Origin: an uncultured Marinomonas sp.
Lineage (GTDB): Bacteria; Pseudomonadota; Gammaproteobacteria; Pseudomonadales; Marinomonadaceae
Direction: 5' to 3'
Assembly (NCBI GenBank): GCA_947493575.1
Contig: CANLRQ010000026.1
Span: 1-40,711 of the forward strand
Length of the DNA stretch: 40,711 bases
Shown: positions 33,379-40,711 of the stretch, piece by piece
Layout of the letters: the number at the start of each line of letters is the position of its first letter
How positions within the stretch are numbered: position 1 is the stretch's first letter
The notes under the pieces: model-generated
Database searches by the model: none
Seen by the model: only the letters and a program-made list of their open reading frames with translations
Told to the model about the DNA's origin: nothing
Position numbers and translations under genes: made by a program

Positions 33379-35670
33379 ATGCTAAATTTGTTAAGGCGTA
33401 TAACGCAGGAGGTAGCCGCAGCAGAGTCACTGTCTGAGGCATTAGATATTATTGTTCGTCGAGTTAGGCGAACGATGCGCACAGAAGTATGCTCGGTTTA
33501 TTTAGTTGATCCAAACTCTAAAGAATACTTGTTAATGGCGACACGGGGTTTGACTCTTGATGTGGCAGGCAGCGCAAGTCTTAAGCCAAACGAAGGTTTG
33601 GTGAGTTTAGTTGGTCGCAGAGCGGAGCCCGTTAATTTAGAAGATGCTCAAAAACATCCTGACTTTCATCTATTACAAGGTACTGGAGAGGAACGCTATA
33701 AGTCATTTCTAGGGGTACCAATTATACACCATAGGGAAGTGCTTGGTGTTTTGGTTGTTCAACATGAAGAGCGACGTTGCTTTGATGAAGGAGAAGAAGC
33801 TTTCCTTATTACATTATCCGCGCAACTTGCTAGCATCATTTTCCATGCTGAAGCAACTGACGCAATGGCTGTTTTCAATAAGTCAAAAGAAGTTGCCCAT
33901 ACAGATTTACGCTACAAAGGAATTCCCGGTAGTACAGGGGTTGCAATTGGTACAGGCGTTGTTGTTTACCCACCCGCAGATTTAAACGCAATCCCTGATC
34001 GTGCTACAGACAATCCTCAACACGAAATTGATAGTTTTCGACAAGCTTTAGAAGGCGCTAGAGCGGATATTCGTAAAGCGAGTAGCCGACTGAGTCTGCA
34101 CTTGTCTTCAGATGAAAAAGAATTATTTGATGTTTATTTGAAAATTCTGGATGACAATACGATAGCTGTTGAAGTTGAAAACAAAATCAAAGCCGGTAAT
34201 TGGGCTCAAGGTGCATTACGTCAAGTGTTCCTTGCTCATATTGCCCAGTTCAATATGATGGATGATTCCTACTTACGTGAAAGAGCATCTGATATTCGTG
34301 ACTTAGGTTGCCGAATCCTGTCTCATTTACAAGAAGACTCACCAAATACTGCCAGTCGTTTTTCTGAACCTGCTATTGTGATTGGTGAAGAACTAACGGC
34401 ATCTATGCTAGGTGAAATACCATTAGATAAAATTAAAGGCCTTGTATCTGTGATGGGGTCTGGTAACTCTCATGTGGCGATACTTGCTAGAGCCATGGGG
34501 ATTCCAACGGTCATGGGGGCTATGGACCTTCCTTACGCCCAACTTGATAAGAAAAGCATGATTATTGATGGATATTCAGGAAAGGTCTTTACTAATCCAT
34601 CCCAGAAAATGATCGACAGTTATCAACAAGTAGTTGATGAACAAAAAATTCTTGAAGAAGAGTTCTTAACATTAAAAGATTTGCCTTGTGAAACAAAAGA
34701 CGGACATAGAATGTCCTTGTTTGTGAATACTGGGCTATCGGCTGATATTGGCTTATCTTTGGATCGCGGCGCTGAAGGGATTGGTCTTTATCGAACGGAA
34801 GTTCCTTTTATGGTCCGAGAGCGCTTTCCGACAGAAAAAGAGCAAGAGCAAATTTATCGTCAACAATTAGAAGGCTTTGCCCCTGCTCCTGTAACAATGC
34901 GAACATTGGATATTGGTGGTGATAAAGCGTTACCTTATTTCTCAATCGAAGAGGAAAACCCATTTTTAGGATGGCGTGGTATTCGAGTTACTCTTGATCA
35001 TACAGAAATCTTTCTGGGTCAAATTAGAGCAATGATTAAAGCCAGTTCAGGCTTACACAATCTCAAAATAATGTTACCAATGATTTCTAATGTGGCGGAG
35101 GTAGAGGAAGCCCAGTCACTGATTCGCCGCTCTTTTATGGAAGTAAAAGAAGAAGGCTATGATGTGGTAATGCCTGAGGTTGGGGTCATGATTGAAGTGC
35201 CTGCTGCCGTTTATCAAGTTAAGGTGCTTGCTTCTATTGTTGATTTTATGTCTGTCGGAAGTAATGACTTAACTCAATATCTTTTGGCCGTGGACCGTAA
35301 CAATTCGAGAGTTGCCGATTTATATAGCTCATTTCACCCGGCGGTATTACATGCCCTTAGAAATATTGTGGCAGAAGTAAAACATGAAGGCATTGGGTTG
35401 AGTGTTTGCGGTGAAATGGCTGGGGACCCTATGGGAGCCATACTATTAATGGCTATGGGATACGATACCCTGTCTATGAGTTCTACCAACCTACCAAAAG
35501 TGAAAGCGGTAATACGTAATATCAATGCAGCTCAGGCGAATGATATGTTAGATCAAGTGATGAGTGTAGTGCACGCAGATGCGGTCATTCAAACAATGAC
35601 ACGCTTGATGAGAGAAGCGGATATTGAACGCTTGGTAAAACCAAGCAACACCAATCAATCTGTACATTAG
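33379..35670 (+). CDS. ptsP: phosphoenolpyruvate-protein phosphotransferase PtsP (EI-Ntr)
   Basis: The start at ATG 33379 gives 763 residues, with AAAAGGAG just upstream. A TTG 24 bases earlier, overlapping the rppH stop, is in frame but adds residues not found in the family. A GAF domain fills about 5-160, then the enzyme I part: phospho-histidine H365 in GSGNSHVAILARAMG, the PEP-binding domain with GLYRTEVPFM, and the C-terminal SVGSNDLTQYLLAVDR and VCGEMAGDP. It is the first enzyme of the nitrogen-related phosphotransferase chain (PtsP-PtsO-PtsN), and its GAF domain in relatives senses glutamine. The gene order rppH-ptsP is standard in gammaproteobacteria. Confidence 0.96.
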   Translation: MLNLLRRITQEVAAAESLSEALDIIVRRVRRTMRTEVCSVYLVDPNSKEYLLMATRGLTLDVAGSASLKPNEGLVSLVGRRAEPVNLEDAQKHPDFHLLQGTGEERYKSFLGVPIIHHREVLGVLVVQHEERRCFDEGEEAFLITLSAQLASIIFHAEATDAMAVFNKSKEVAHTDLRYKGIPGSTGVAIGTGVVVYPPADLNAIPDRATDNPQHEIDSFRQALEGARADIRKASSRLSLHLSSDEKELFDVYLKILDDNTIAVEVENKIKAGNWAQGALRQVFLAHIAQFNMMDDSYLRERASDIRDLGCRILSHLQEDSPNTASRFSEPAIVIGEELTASMLGEIPLDKIKGLVSVMGSGNSHVAILARAMGIPTVMGAMDLPYAQLDKKSMIIDGYSGKVFTNPSQKMIDSYQQVVDEQKILEEEFLTLKDLPCETKDGHRMSLFVNTGLSADIGLSLDRGAEGIGLYRTEVPFMVRERFPTEKEQEQIYRQQLEGFAPAPVTMRTLDIGGDKALPYFSIEEENPFLGWRGIRVTLDHTEIFLGQIRAMIKASSGLHNLKIMLPMISNVAEVEEAQSLIRRSFMEVKEEGYDVVMPEVGVMIEVPAAVYQVKVLASIVDFMSVGSNDLTQYLLAVDRNNSRVADLYSSFHPAVLHALRNIVAEVKHEGIGLSVCGEMAGDPMGAILLMAMGYDTLSMSSTNLPKVKAVIRNINAAQANDMLDQVMSVVHADAVIQTMTRLMREADIERLVKPSNTNQSVH

Positions 35671-35681
35671 TAATATGCTTA

Positions 35682-35728
35682 GAGACCTTTGCACAAAGTA
35701 TTAGCAAGTGTAGTAGTCCTAAGGTCTC
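35682..35728. repeat. 47-bp inverted repeat between ptsP and lgt
   Basis: GAGACCTT (35682-35689) pairs with AAGGTCTC (35721-35728) around a 31-base centre. It occupies most of the 79-base gap and ends 21 bases before the lgt start. It has no T run. The edge GAGACCTTTGCAC is reminiscent of some IS ends, but this is from memory and unverified. Confidence 0.5.
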
Positions 35729-35749
35729 ATTTAATAAAGGTTTAACAGA

Positions 35750-36553
35750 ATGATTGATTATCCAAATATTGATCCTGTCGCAATTGCCCTTGGTCCTATA
35801 TCGGTTCATTGGTATGGGGTTATGTATCTTATTGGCTTTGCTGGTGCGTATTTATTAGGAGCCTATCGAGCTAAGCGATCAGGCGGTTTATGGACTGTAG
35901 ATCAAGTAAGTGATGTGATTTTTTATGGTGCGATGGGGGTTATTTTAGGCGGTCGCATTGGATATGTTTTATTTTATCAATTTGATGGGTTGTTAGATGA
36001 TCCACTGAGCTTATTCCGCATATGGGAAGGCGGAATGTCTTTTCATGGTGGATTGTTAGGCGTTATTGTTGCTATGTGGCTGTTTAGTCGTCGCTATCAA
36101 AAGCACTTGATTGATGTAACAGATTTTATTGCTCCATTGGTGCCTGTTGGTTTGGGTGCAGGGCGGATAGGCAATTTCATCGGTGGCGAACTATGGGGAA
36201 AAGCAACGGATGTCTCTTGGGGTATGATTTTTCCGACAGACCCTAGCCAACTTGTCCGACACCCATCCCAGTTGTATCAGTTTGCCTTAGAAGGTGTTGT
36301 TCTATTTTCGGTGTTGTGGTTCTTTTCTCAAAAAGAGAAACCAAGATATTGTGTATCCGGTGCTTTCTTATTCTTCTATGGACTCTTTCGTATTGTCGTT
36401 GAGTTTTTCCGACAACCAGATGCCCATATAGGCTATCTAGCATTTGGTTGGCTAACACAAGGGCAGTTATTATCTATACCAATGCTTATTGGTGGTGCTG
36501 CACTTGTTTTATATGGATTTAGAATAAGTAAATCTTTAAAACAGCCTGCTTGA
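35750..36553 (+). CDS. lgt: prolipoprotein diacylglyceryl transferase
   Basis: A protein of 267 residues with about seven membrane helices. The signature [13 protein letters not shown] is at 138-150, containing the essential arginine R139. H99 in [11 protein letters not shown] matches the key histidine of E. coli Lgt. It transfers diacylglycerol from phosphatidylglycerol to the lipobox cysteine of prelipoproteins in the inner membrane. It follows ptsP and precedes thyA, as in E. coli and Pseudomonas. Confidence 0.97.
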   Translation: MIDYPNIDPVAIALGPISVHWYGVMYLIGFAGAYLLGAYRAKRSGGLWTVDQVSDVIFYGAMGVILGGRIGYVLFYQFDGLLDDPLSLFRIWEGGMSFHGGLLGVIVAMWLFSRRYQKHLIDVTDFIAPLVPVGLGAGRIGNFIGGELWGKATDVSWGMIFPTDPSQLVRHPSQLYQFALEGVVLFSVLWFFSQKEKPRYCVSGAFLFFYGLFRIVVEFFRQPDAHIGYLAFGWLTQGQLLSIPMLIGGAALVLYGFRISKSLKQPA

Positions 36554-36572
36554 TCATTTAATTATTCCTATA

Positions 36573-36623
36573 AAACTTACGCTAAAAAATGCTAAAATCT
36601 ACGGCATTTTTTAGCGTAAGTTT
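36573..36623. repeat. 20-bp perfect inverted repeat in the lgt-thyA gap
   Basis: Left arm 36573-36592 (AAACTTACGCTAAAAAATGC) is the exact reverse complement of right arm 36604-36623, around an 11-base loop TAAAATCTACG. It lies between the lgt stop (36553) and the thyA start (36634). The right arm ends directly against the AGG of the thyA ribosome site. In RNA it would form a long hairpin in the thyA leader. Its T run is inside the stem, so it is not a standard terminator. Confidence 0.85.
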
Positions 36624-36633
36624 AGGTAATTGT

Positions 36634-37467
36634 ATGACTCCTTATCTGCAACTCTTGCAAGATGTTTTAGACAACGGTCAATTTAAAAGTGATCGTACGG
36701 GCACAGGCACCTACAGTGTTTTTGGTCGCCAAGTTCGTTATGACTTACAAGATGGTTTTCCATTACTTACGACCAAAAAACTGCATATTCGTAGTATTTT
36801 GCATGAATTACTGTGGTTTTTGAGTGGAGATACCAATATTCGCTATTTAAAAGAGAATGGCGTAAGTATTTGGGATGAGTGGGCGACTGAAGATGGCGAA
36901 TTGGGGCCTGTATATGGTGCTCAATGGAGAAATTGGCAAGGGGATGATGGTCAGGTATATGATCAAGTAGAGACGTTAGTTGAAGGGCTGAAAAATAACC
37001 CTTCAAGTCGCCGACATATCATTAATGGTTGGAACGTCGCTTATTTGCCCGATGAAAGTAAAAAACCGTGGGAAAATGCTGCGGCTGGTTTAATGGCACT
37101 GCCTCCTTGTCATCTGCTGTATCAGTTTTACGTGTGTAATGGAAAACTGAGCGCATCATTGTACATTCGTAGTAATGATTTATTTTTGGGGAATCCTTAT
37201 AACACCGCATCTTTGGCGTTTTTGACACATATGTTGGCTCAACAATGTGATTTAGAACCTGGAGAAATTGTTATTTCAATTGGTGATTGTCATTTATATG
37301 CTAACCATTTAGAGCAAGCTAAGCAGCAGTTAACCAGAACACCTACTACTCTGCCTAAACTATCTATTTTACGTAAGCCAGATTCTATTTTTGATTATCG
37401 CTTTGAAGATTTTGAAATCATTGGTTATGAACCACAAGCTCATATATCTGCACCTATTGCGGTATAA
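36634..37467 (+). CDS. thyA: thymidylate synthase
   Basis: The start at ATG 36634 gives 277 residues beginning [15 protein letters not shown], the family N-terminus. An in-frame ATG at 36589 lies inside a hairpin and would add 15 unrelated residues. R21 (DRTGTGT), catalytic C159 ([13 protein letters not shown]), and the folate-site segment [18 protein letters not shown] are clear. It methylates dUMP to dTMP with methylenetetrahydrofolate. The length is slightly above E. coli ThyA (264) because of a loop near 140-152 that is common in this group. folA, which recycles the dihydrofolate product, follows after 27 bases. Confidence 0.97.
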   Translation: MTPYLQLLQDVLDNGQFKSDRTGTGTYSVFGRQVRYDLQDGFPLLTTKKLHIRSILHELLWFLSGDTNIRYLKENGVSIWDEWATEDGELGPVYGAQWRNWQGDDGQVYDQVETLVEGLKNNPSSRRHIINGWNVAYLPDESKKPWENAAAGLMALPPCHLLYQFYVCNGKLSASLYIRSNDLFLGNPYNTASLAFLTHMLAQQCDLEPGEIVISIGDCHLYANHLEQAKQQLTRTPTTLPKLSILRKPDSIFDYRFEDFEIIGYEPQAHISAPIAV

Positions 37468-37494
37468 ACAACTAATACATTACTGAGAGTAACT

Positions 37495-37998
37495 ATGTTG
37501 TCTTTGATTGTTGCCATGTCAGAAAACCTAGTCATTGGAATTAATAATGCTCTGCCTTGGCATTTGTCTAATGACTTAAAATATTTTAAGCGCATAACAA
37601 TGGGGAAGCCGATTGTTATGGGGCGTAAAACGTATGAATCCATCGGTCGCCCGTTACCTGGGAGACGCAATATTGTTATTAGTCGTCAAGAGAACTTGCA
37701 ATATGATGGTGTAGACTGTGTCAGTACCATAGACAGCGCGGTTACTTTAGGTGAGAACATTGCCTTTGTAGAAGGGCATGAAGAAATTATGGTTATTGGT
37801 GGTGCTCAAATATACCAGCAGGCATTACCAATAGCTGATCGTCTCTATATTACACATGTTCACTCTGATGTTGCTGGGGATGCTTTTTTTCCTGAAGTGG
37901 ATTGGTCTCTTTATAAAGAAATTTCACGAGAAAAACATTTTGCTGAAGGACCCAATCCATACGATTACAGTTTTGTAGTATATGATCGTATAAAGTAA
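37495..37998 (+). CDS. folA: dihydrofolate reductase
   Basis: A protein of 167 residues. The N-terminus LSLIVAMSENLVIGINNALP, then WHLSNDLKYFKRITMGKPIV with the catalytic aspartate (D27), GRKTYESIGRPLPGR and VIGGAQIYQQALP, are the type I (FolA) signatures. It reduces dihydrofolate to tetrahydrofolate with NADPH and is the trimethoprim target. The thyA-folA pairing couples the oxidation of folate to its reduction. AGAG-type site before ATG 37495. Confidence 0.97.
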   Translation: MLSLIVAMSENLVIGINNALPWHLSNDLKYFKRITMGKPIVMGRKTYESIGRPLPGRRNIVISRQENLQYDGVDCVSTIDSAVTLGENIAFVEGHEEIMVIGGAQIYQQALPIADRLYITHVHSDVAGDAFFPEVDWSLYKEISREKHFAEGPNPYDYSFVVYDRIK

Positions 37999-38017
37999 CA
38001 CAGTATAAAGTTCTTTA

Positions 38018-38066
38018 AACCTTGCCGCTCAGTATTATTCTTGAATCTGAGCGGCAAGGTTGTTTA
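38018..38066. terminator. bidirectional terminator between folA and the PAS protein gene
   Basis: AACCTTGCCGCTCAG (38018-38032) pairs perfectly with CTGAGCGGCAAGGTT (38047-38061) over a 14-base loop, followed by GTTTAATTG. On the opposite strand the stem is followed by TTTAAAG. The stem reaches the stop region of the leftward PAS gene. Confidence 0.75.
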
Positions 38067-39299
38067 ATTGAGCGCTATCTTTACGTTGGATTGAAGGCAA
38101 GATTCAACGGCAATATTGGCACTTTCTGCTAATTCTTCTATTGTGTCTCCATCTTCAGGAAAAACCGCTACCCCCGCACAGAATTTTAACTCTCTGATTT
38201 CCTCCGTTGATAGCTCAACTGTTAGTGTTGGGTTTGGTTCAACTATTTCAGTAAGTAACTTTTGGGCTTCTTTGATGCTGGTATTAGGCAGCAGAAGCAA
38301 TAGATTTTCAGGTTCGACTCTTGCTAAAACATCCGCTTCACGTATATGGCTGTAAACGTATTGACTTGATGTTCGGATCGCTGCGTTTTTATCCTGTATA
38401 GATAGTTCGGCTAAACATTCATCAAAACCAATATTAATCTTCACCATAATTAAAGGAGTATATTGACGCTTTGCTAATCCTAATTGTTTTTTGAAGTGTG
38501 AGGTAGCTGCATCACGGTTTAATAATCCTGTTAATCCATCGTATGTTGCTTGATTACGTAAATGTTCCTCTAACTCTTTTTGAGAACTAATGTCTTCCAT
38601 AAAACCAATGATTTTGGCAATTTTACCCTCATTGGTTTTTGAATAAGTACGGCCACGTTCTTTAACCCACATATAGGAGTCATCACCTCTGCGAATACGA
38701 TATTCTGCCTCGTAATAGTCTCCATTGGCTTTTAAATGTTTAAACAAAGTACTTTTTAGCTGGGCTAGGTCATCAGCATGCACTAAATTGTGCCATTCCA
38801 CAGAGGATTGAGGGGAATCAATAGGTTCACAACCTAAAAGCATGGAAATGGACTCTGAACAAACCACTAGGTCGCCTTCTGTTTCCCATAGCCAGAGACC
38901 AGAAGACGATTCGGTGAGCGCGAATTTCAGTAAGGTATTTTCCGCTGACGATAAATCCATGTAGTCTGTGCTGTAGACACATACTAGGTAGTGTTCATCA
39001 TCAATGGATTGAAACCCTAATTCAGTACTAATAACAAGGTCGCCAATCTGAATAGACTCTTGGCAACGCTCTATGCTTCCCATATCAATTTCATTGGATA
39101 ACCAGTCCCATTTTTCCTGTTCAGTGGAAGTGGCACTGAGCGTTAGCCAGTGATCTGGAGGAGAAACCACTTGATTTGCAAATAACGCTCTAAATCCCTG
39201 GTTTGACCCAACAATATTGCCACTAACCCTTTCGATCATGAATGCAGGGGTTGGCATAAAATCAAATGCGGATTTAAATAGGTCGTTTGTGTTTTGCAT
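38064..39299 (-). CDS. PAS-domain protein with degenerate GGDEF domain
   Basis: A protein of 411 residues with no membrane helices. A PAS-like segment lies near 8-110 (AFDFMPTPAFMIERVSGNIV), a second PAS_3-type domain with PAC motif at about 125-240 (EAEYRIRRGDDSYMWVKERG), and a GGDEF-fold domain from about 250. The GGDEF start YDGLTGLLNRDAA (253-265) is good. However the active-site loop reads RVEPENLLLLLP (327-338), where GGDEF or GGEEF is expected, and the metal-binding D of LLDLDxF is replaced in MVKINIGFD (286-293). It is therefore unlikely to make c-di-GMP and may act as a sensor or binding partner. It is leftward, 31 bases after rlmJ. Confidence 0.88.
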   Translation of the reverse strand: MQNTNDLFKSAFDFMPTPAFMIERVSGNIVGSNQGFRALFANQVVSPPDHWLTLSATSTEQEKWDWLSNEIDMGSIERCQESIQIGDLVISTELGFQSIDDEHYLVCVYSTDYMDLSSAENTLLKFALTESSSGLWLWETEGDLVVCSESISMLLGCEPIDSPQSSVEWHNLVHADDLAQLKSTLFKHLKANGDYYEAEYRIRRGDDSYMWVKERGRTYSKTNEGKIAKIIGFMEDISSQKELEEHLRNQATYDGLTGLLNRDAATSHFKKQLGLAKRQYTPLIMVKINIGFDECLAELSIQDKNAAIRTSSQYVYSHIREADVLARVEPENLLLLLPNTSIKEAQKLLTEIVEPNPTLTVELSTEEIRELKFCAGVAVFPEDGDTIEELAESANIAVESCLQSNVKIALN

Positions 39300-39330
39300 A
39301 TCTCCTCTCCTTACTGTTGATATTCTTGGT

Positions 39331-40173
39331 TTATTCCGGTGTTATCCAACGAACTTGGAATGAAGCTGCGGAACCTTCACCTAAAAGCGATGTTAAAATA
39401 GGTAAATATTGGGCGGCTTCTGTTTCTAACGTCCACGGAGGATTGGTGATAATCATACCACTTCCATTCATTCCTTTATCTGCATCTGCATCACGAATTA
39501 GTAACTCTACAAGCAGAGTATTGCGAATTCCTGTCGACTTTACTGAGCTAATTAAATTGTTCGCTTGCTGGCGCGATAATACAGGATACCATATAGCATA
39601 GGTTCCCGTCGGGAATCGTTTATAGCCATCTGATAAGGCATTTACCACTGTTTGATAATCTTTCTTAACTTCGTACGGTGGATCCATTAAGACAAAGCCG
39701 CGCTTTTGAGGTGGCGGTAACATGGCTCTTACAGCGGCGAATCCGTCACCTTTCTGTACATTCGCTTTACGCTTATTTGGGAACAGTGCTGCAAGAACTG
39801 GAAAATCACTTGGATGTAATTCACATAAATGCAGTTTGTCTTTTAGTCTTTGATAGTATGAAACCACCTTTGGACTACCTGGATAGGTTAGGAGCTCGTT
39901 TGGTGGATTCATTGATTGAACAAGTTGAACAAACTCTGCAATAGGTTCAGGAAGTGTGCTTTCTGCAATGAGTTTTGCTATGCCTGATTCAAACTCTTTA
40001 TTCTTCTGAGCCTGTGTTGACGATAGAGGGTATTCGCCAATGCCAGCATGAGTATCTAAATAAAAGAAAGGGGCTTCTTTTTTTATCAGGTGTTGGCAGA
40101 TTTGGCTAACAATAACGTGCTTTAAAATATCTGCGTGATTGCCAGCATGGTAAATATGACGATAACTCAGCAT
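39331..40173 (-). CDS. rlmJ: 23S rRNA m6A2030 methyltransferase RlmJ
   Basis: A protein of 280 residues, the usual size. It starts MLSYRHIYHAGNHADILKHV, the RlmJ hallmark, then FFYLDTHAGIGEY (SAM site), LHLCELHPSDFP, and the catalytic VLMDPPYEVKKDY near residue 165. The C-terminus has GSGMIITNPPW and typical residues WLTPE-like RWITPE. It methylates N6 of A2030 in 23S rRNA. The PAS protein gene follows on the same strand. Confidence 0.95.
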   Translation of the reverse strand: MLSYRHIYHAGNHADILKHVIVSQICQHLIKKEAPFFYLDTHAGIGEYPLSSTQAQKNKEFESGIAKLIAESTLPEPIAEFVQLVQSMNPPNELLTYPGSPKVVSYYQRLKDKLHLCELHPSDFPVLAALFPNKRKANVQKGDGFAAVRAMLPPPQKRGFVLMDPPYEVKKDYQTVVNALSDGYKRFPTGTYAIWYPVLSRQQANNLISSVKSTGIRNTLLVELLIRDADADKGMNGSGMIITNPPWTLETEAAQYLPILTSLLGEGSAASFQVRWITPE

Positions 40174-40212
40174 AGAATTCCTTGAAAAATAGTATAAGAA
40201 ATAAAGATTTAA

Positions 40213-40242
40213 ATTATAGTAAAACTTTCACAATATTTGTGA
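40213..40242 (-). promoter_or_regulatory. rlmJ -10 element with adjacent inverted repeat
   Basis: On the minus strand TATAAT (40218-40213) lies 40 bases before the rlmJ start. Immediately upstream, TCACAA and TTGTGA (40228-40242) flank three bases, covering the expected spacer and -35. It could be an operator; the protein is unknown. Confidence 0.35.
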
Positions 40243-40371
40243 TGAATTTTGAATAGATAAAGGCAAGTAATGTGATTATTGCGTATAGATGGTCATTATA
40301 GTCGTTAAGACTACTCAATAATATGCGTCAGTTGTATTGATAATTGTCTTTAGATAAGTGCTTTATCTGAT

Positions 40372-40399
40372 GAGGCCTCAGCATAAGGCCTCTATTTTT
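40372..40399 (+). terminator. rightward intrinsic terminator without an upstream gene
   Basis: GAGGCCT (40372-40378) pairs with AGGCCTC (40386-40392) across CAGCATA, followed by TATTTTTC. The nearest gene to the left, rlmJ, points away, so the transcript it would end is unexplained. Confidence 0.55.
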
Positions 40400-40505
40400 C
40401 AGTAAATTTCAGTTTTACAGAACAGGTTGTATTAGGCAGTCTCTACATAGCGACTTCTAGCTATTTAAGCTCTAAATAACTGAGTATTTCACTATTCAGA
40501 CACTT

Positions 40506-40711
40506 TTATCCTGTGGTTATCACCTCTGACAGTCCATAAAGTACCAGAAACTTAGCCCCCTTTTTTATATTTGCAGCCATAGCAGCCAATCCGTAAAAAG
40601 TAGCATTTTTGGCAAGTCCCATAAATCGAGTACACGCTAATCCATAATGGTGTTTATAAGTGGCGAAAGGCCGTTCTCCACCCGCTCTCGTCACTGCAAT
40701 TTCAGCATTTC
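40506..40711 (-). mobile_element. IS5-like transposase, C-terminal fragment running off the window
   Basis: The reading frame is open from base 40711 to the stop at 40506, and its 5' part lies outside the window. The visible 67 or so residues include VTRAGGERPFATYKHHYGLA, with the catalytic glutamate in GGERPF and the Y-x2-...-K context of DDE transposases, then FMGLAKNATFYGLAAMAANI and KKGAKFLVLYGL. This tail is typical of IS5/IS1182-type transposases. Whether the element is complete cannot be seen, and its terminal inverted repeat was not recognised to the left of the stop. Confidence 0.75.

Larger units (their letters stand above)
40174..40505. other. 332-base gap between rlmJ and the transposase fragment
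   Basis: No gene is supported here. It holds the rlmJ promoter (-10 TATAAT on the minus strand at 40218-40213), a 15-bp perfect inverted repeat TCACAATATTTGTGA at 40228-40242 just upstream of that -10, a small hairpin AGATAA...TTATCT near 40352-40368, and a rightward terminator-like hairpin at 40372-40399. The right part is AT-rich and may include the end of the mobile element, but no clear terminal repeat was found. Confidence 0.6.

Noticed and set aside
36589..36633. Upstream ATG for thyA
   Set aside because: It lies in the left arm and loop of the 20-bp hairpin, and the 15 extra residues are not found in thymidylate synthases.
40506..40711. Link between the transposase at the right end and the 54-bp IS5-like palindrome at 31984
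   Set aside because: Both look IS5-like, but no copy of the GGAAGGTGCG terminus is visible downstream of the transposase stop inside the window, so a shared origin cannot be supported.

Overview
The window is a stretch of AT-leaning gammaproteobacterial chromosome. Gene order and protein style suggest a marine member of the Oceanospirillales, most like Marinomonas. This rests on the islands ffh / rpsP-rimM-trmD-rplS / dsbC / hom-thrC, recJ, ygfB-pepP-ubiI, and rppH-ptsP-lgt-thyA-folA. The genus is an inference from memory. The order-level placement is firmer.

Left end (1-4121): two identical 30-bp palindromic repeats with a related hairpin between them. Next come a two-gene cassette on the minus strand (an ABC-type AAA ATPase overlapping a DUF4276 TOPRIM-like protein), a TauD-type dioxygenase, an SGNH esterase and a secreted protein of unknown function. 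This is the accessory part of the window, and the ATPase-DUF4276 pair is the best candidate for a defence-type system.

Centre-left (4340-8761): greB, a DUF72 gene and a NIF3-C/YqfO-like gene run rightwards. A CcsA-type membrane protein, a CNNM/CBS transporter-like protein and a zinc-ribbon Nudix hydrolase run leftwards.

Core block (8891-16987): ffh; the ribosomal protein and tRNA/rRNA maturation operon rpsP-rimM-trmD-rplS; the periplasmic disulfide isomerase dsbC; the threonine pathway genes hom-thrC; and rsmE. Intrinsic terminators separate several of the units. On the minus strand there follow a 50-codon membrane ORF, a two-hairpin segment that looks like a small RNA or tandem terminator, and a long chemoreceptor.

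Right half (19881-40173): recJ, folD, ygfB-pepP-ubiI, an iron(III) ABC transporter (fbpABC type) behind a Fur-box-like site, an HDOD protein, rlmI, a HAD-IB phosphatase, rppH-ptsP, lgt, thyA, folA, a PAS protein with a degenerate GGDEF domain, and rlmJ. The window ends inside the C-terminus of an IS5-like transposase.

Most of the window is conserved housekeeping. The unusual content lies at the left end, at the right end, and in several strong intergenic inverted repeats: 17168-17250, 31984-32037, 35682-35728, 36573-36623 and 40372-40392. No tRNA, rRNA, CRISPR array or prophage module was seen. All family assignments are by eye from motifs, without database searches.
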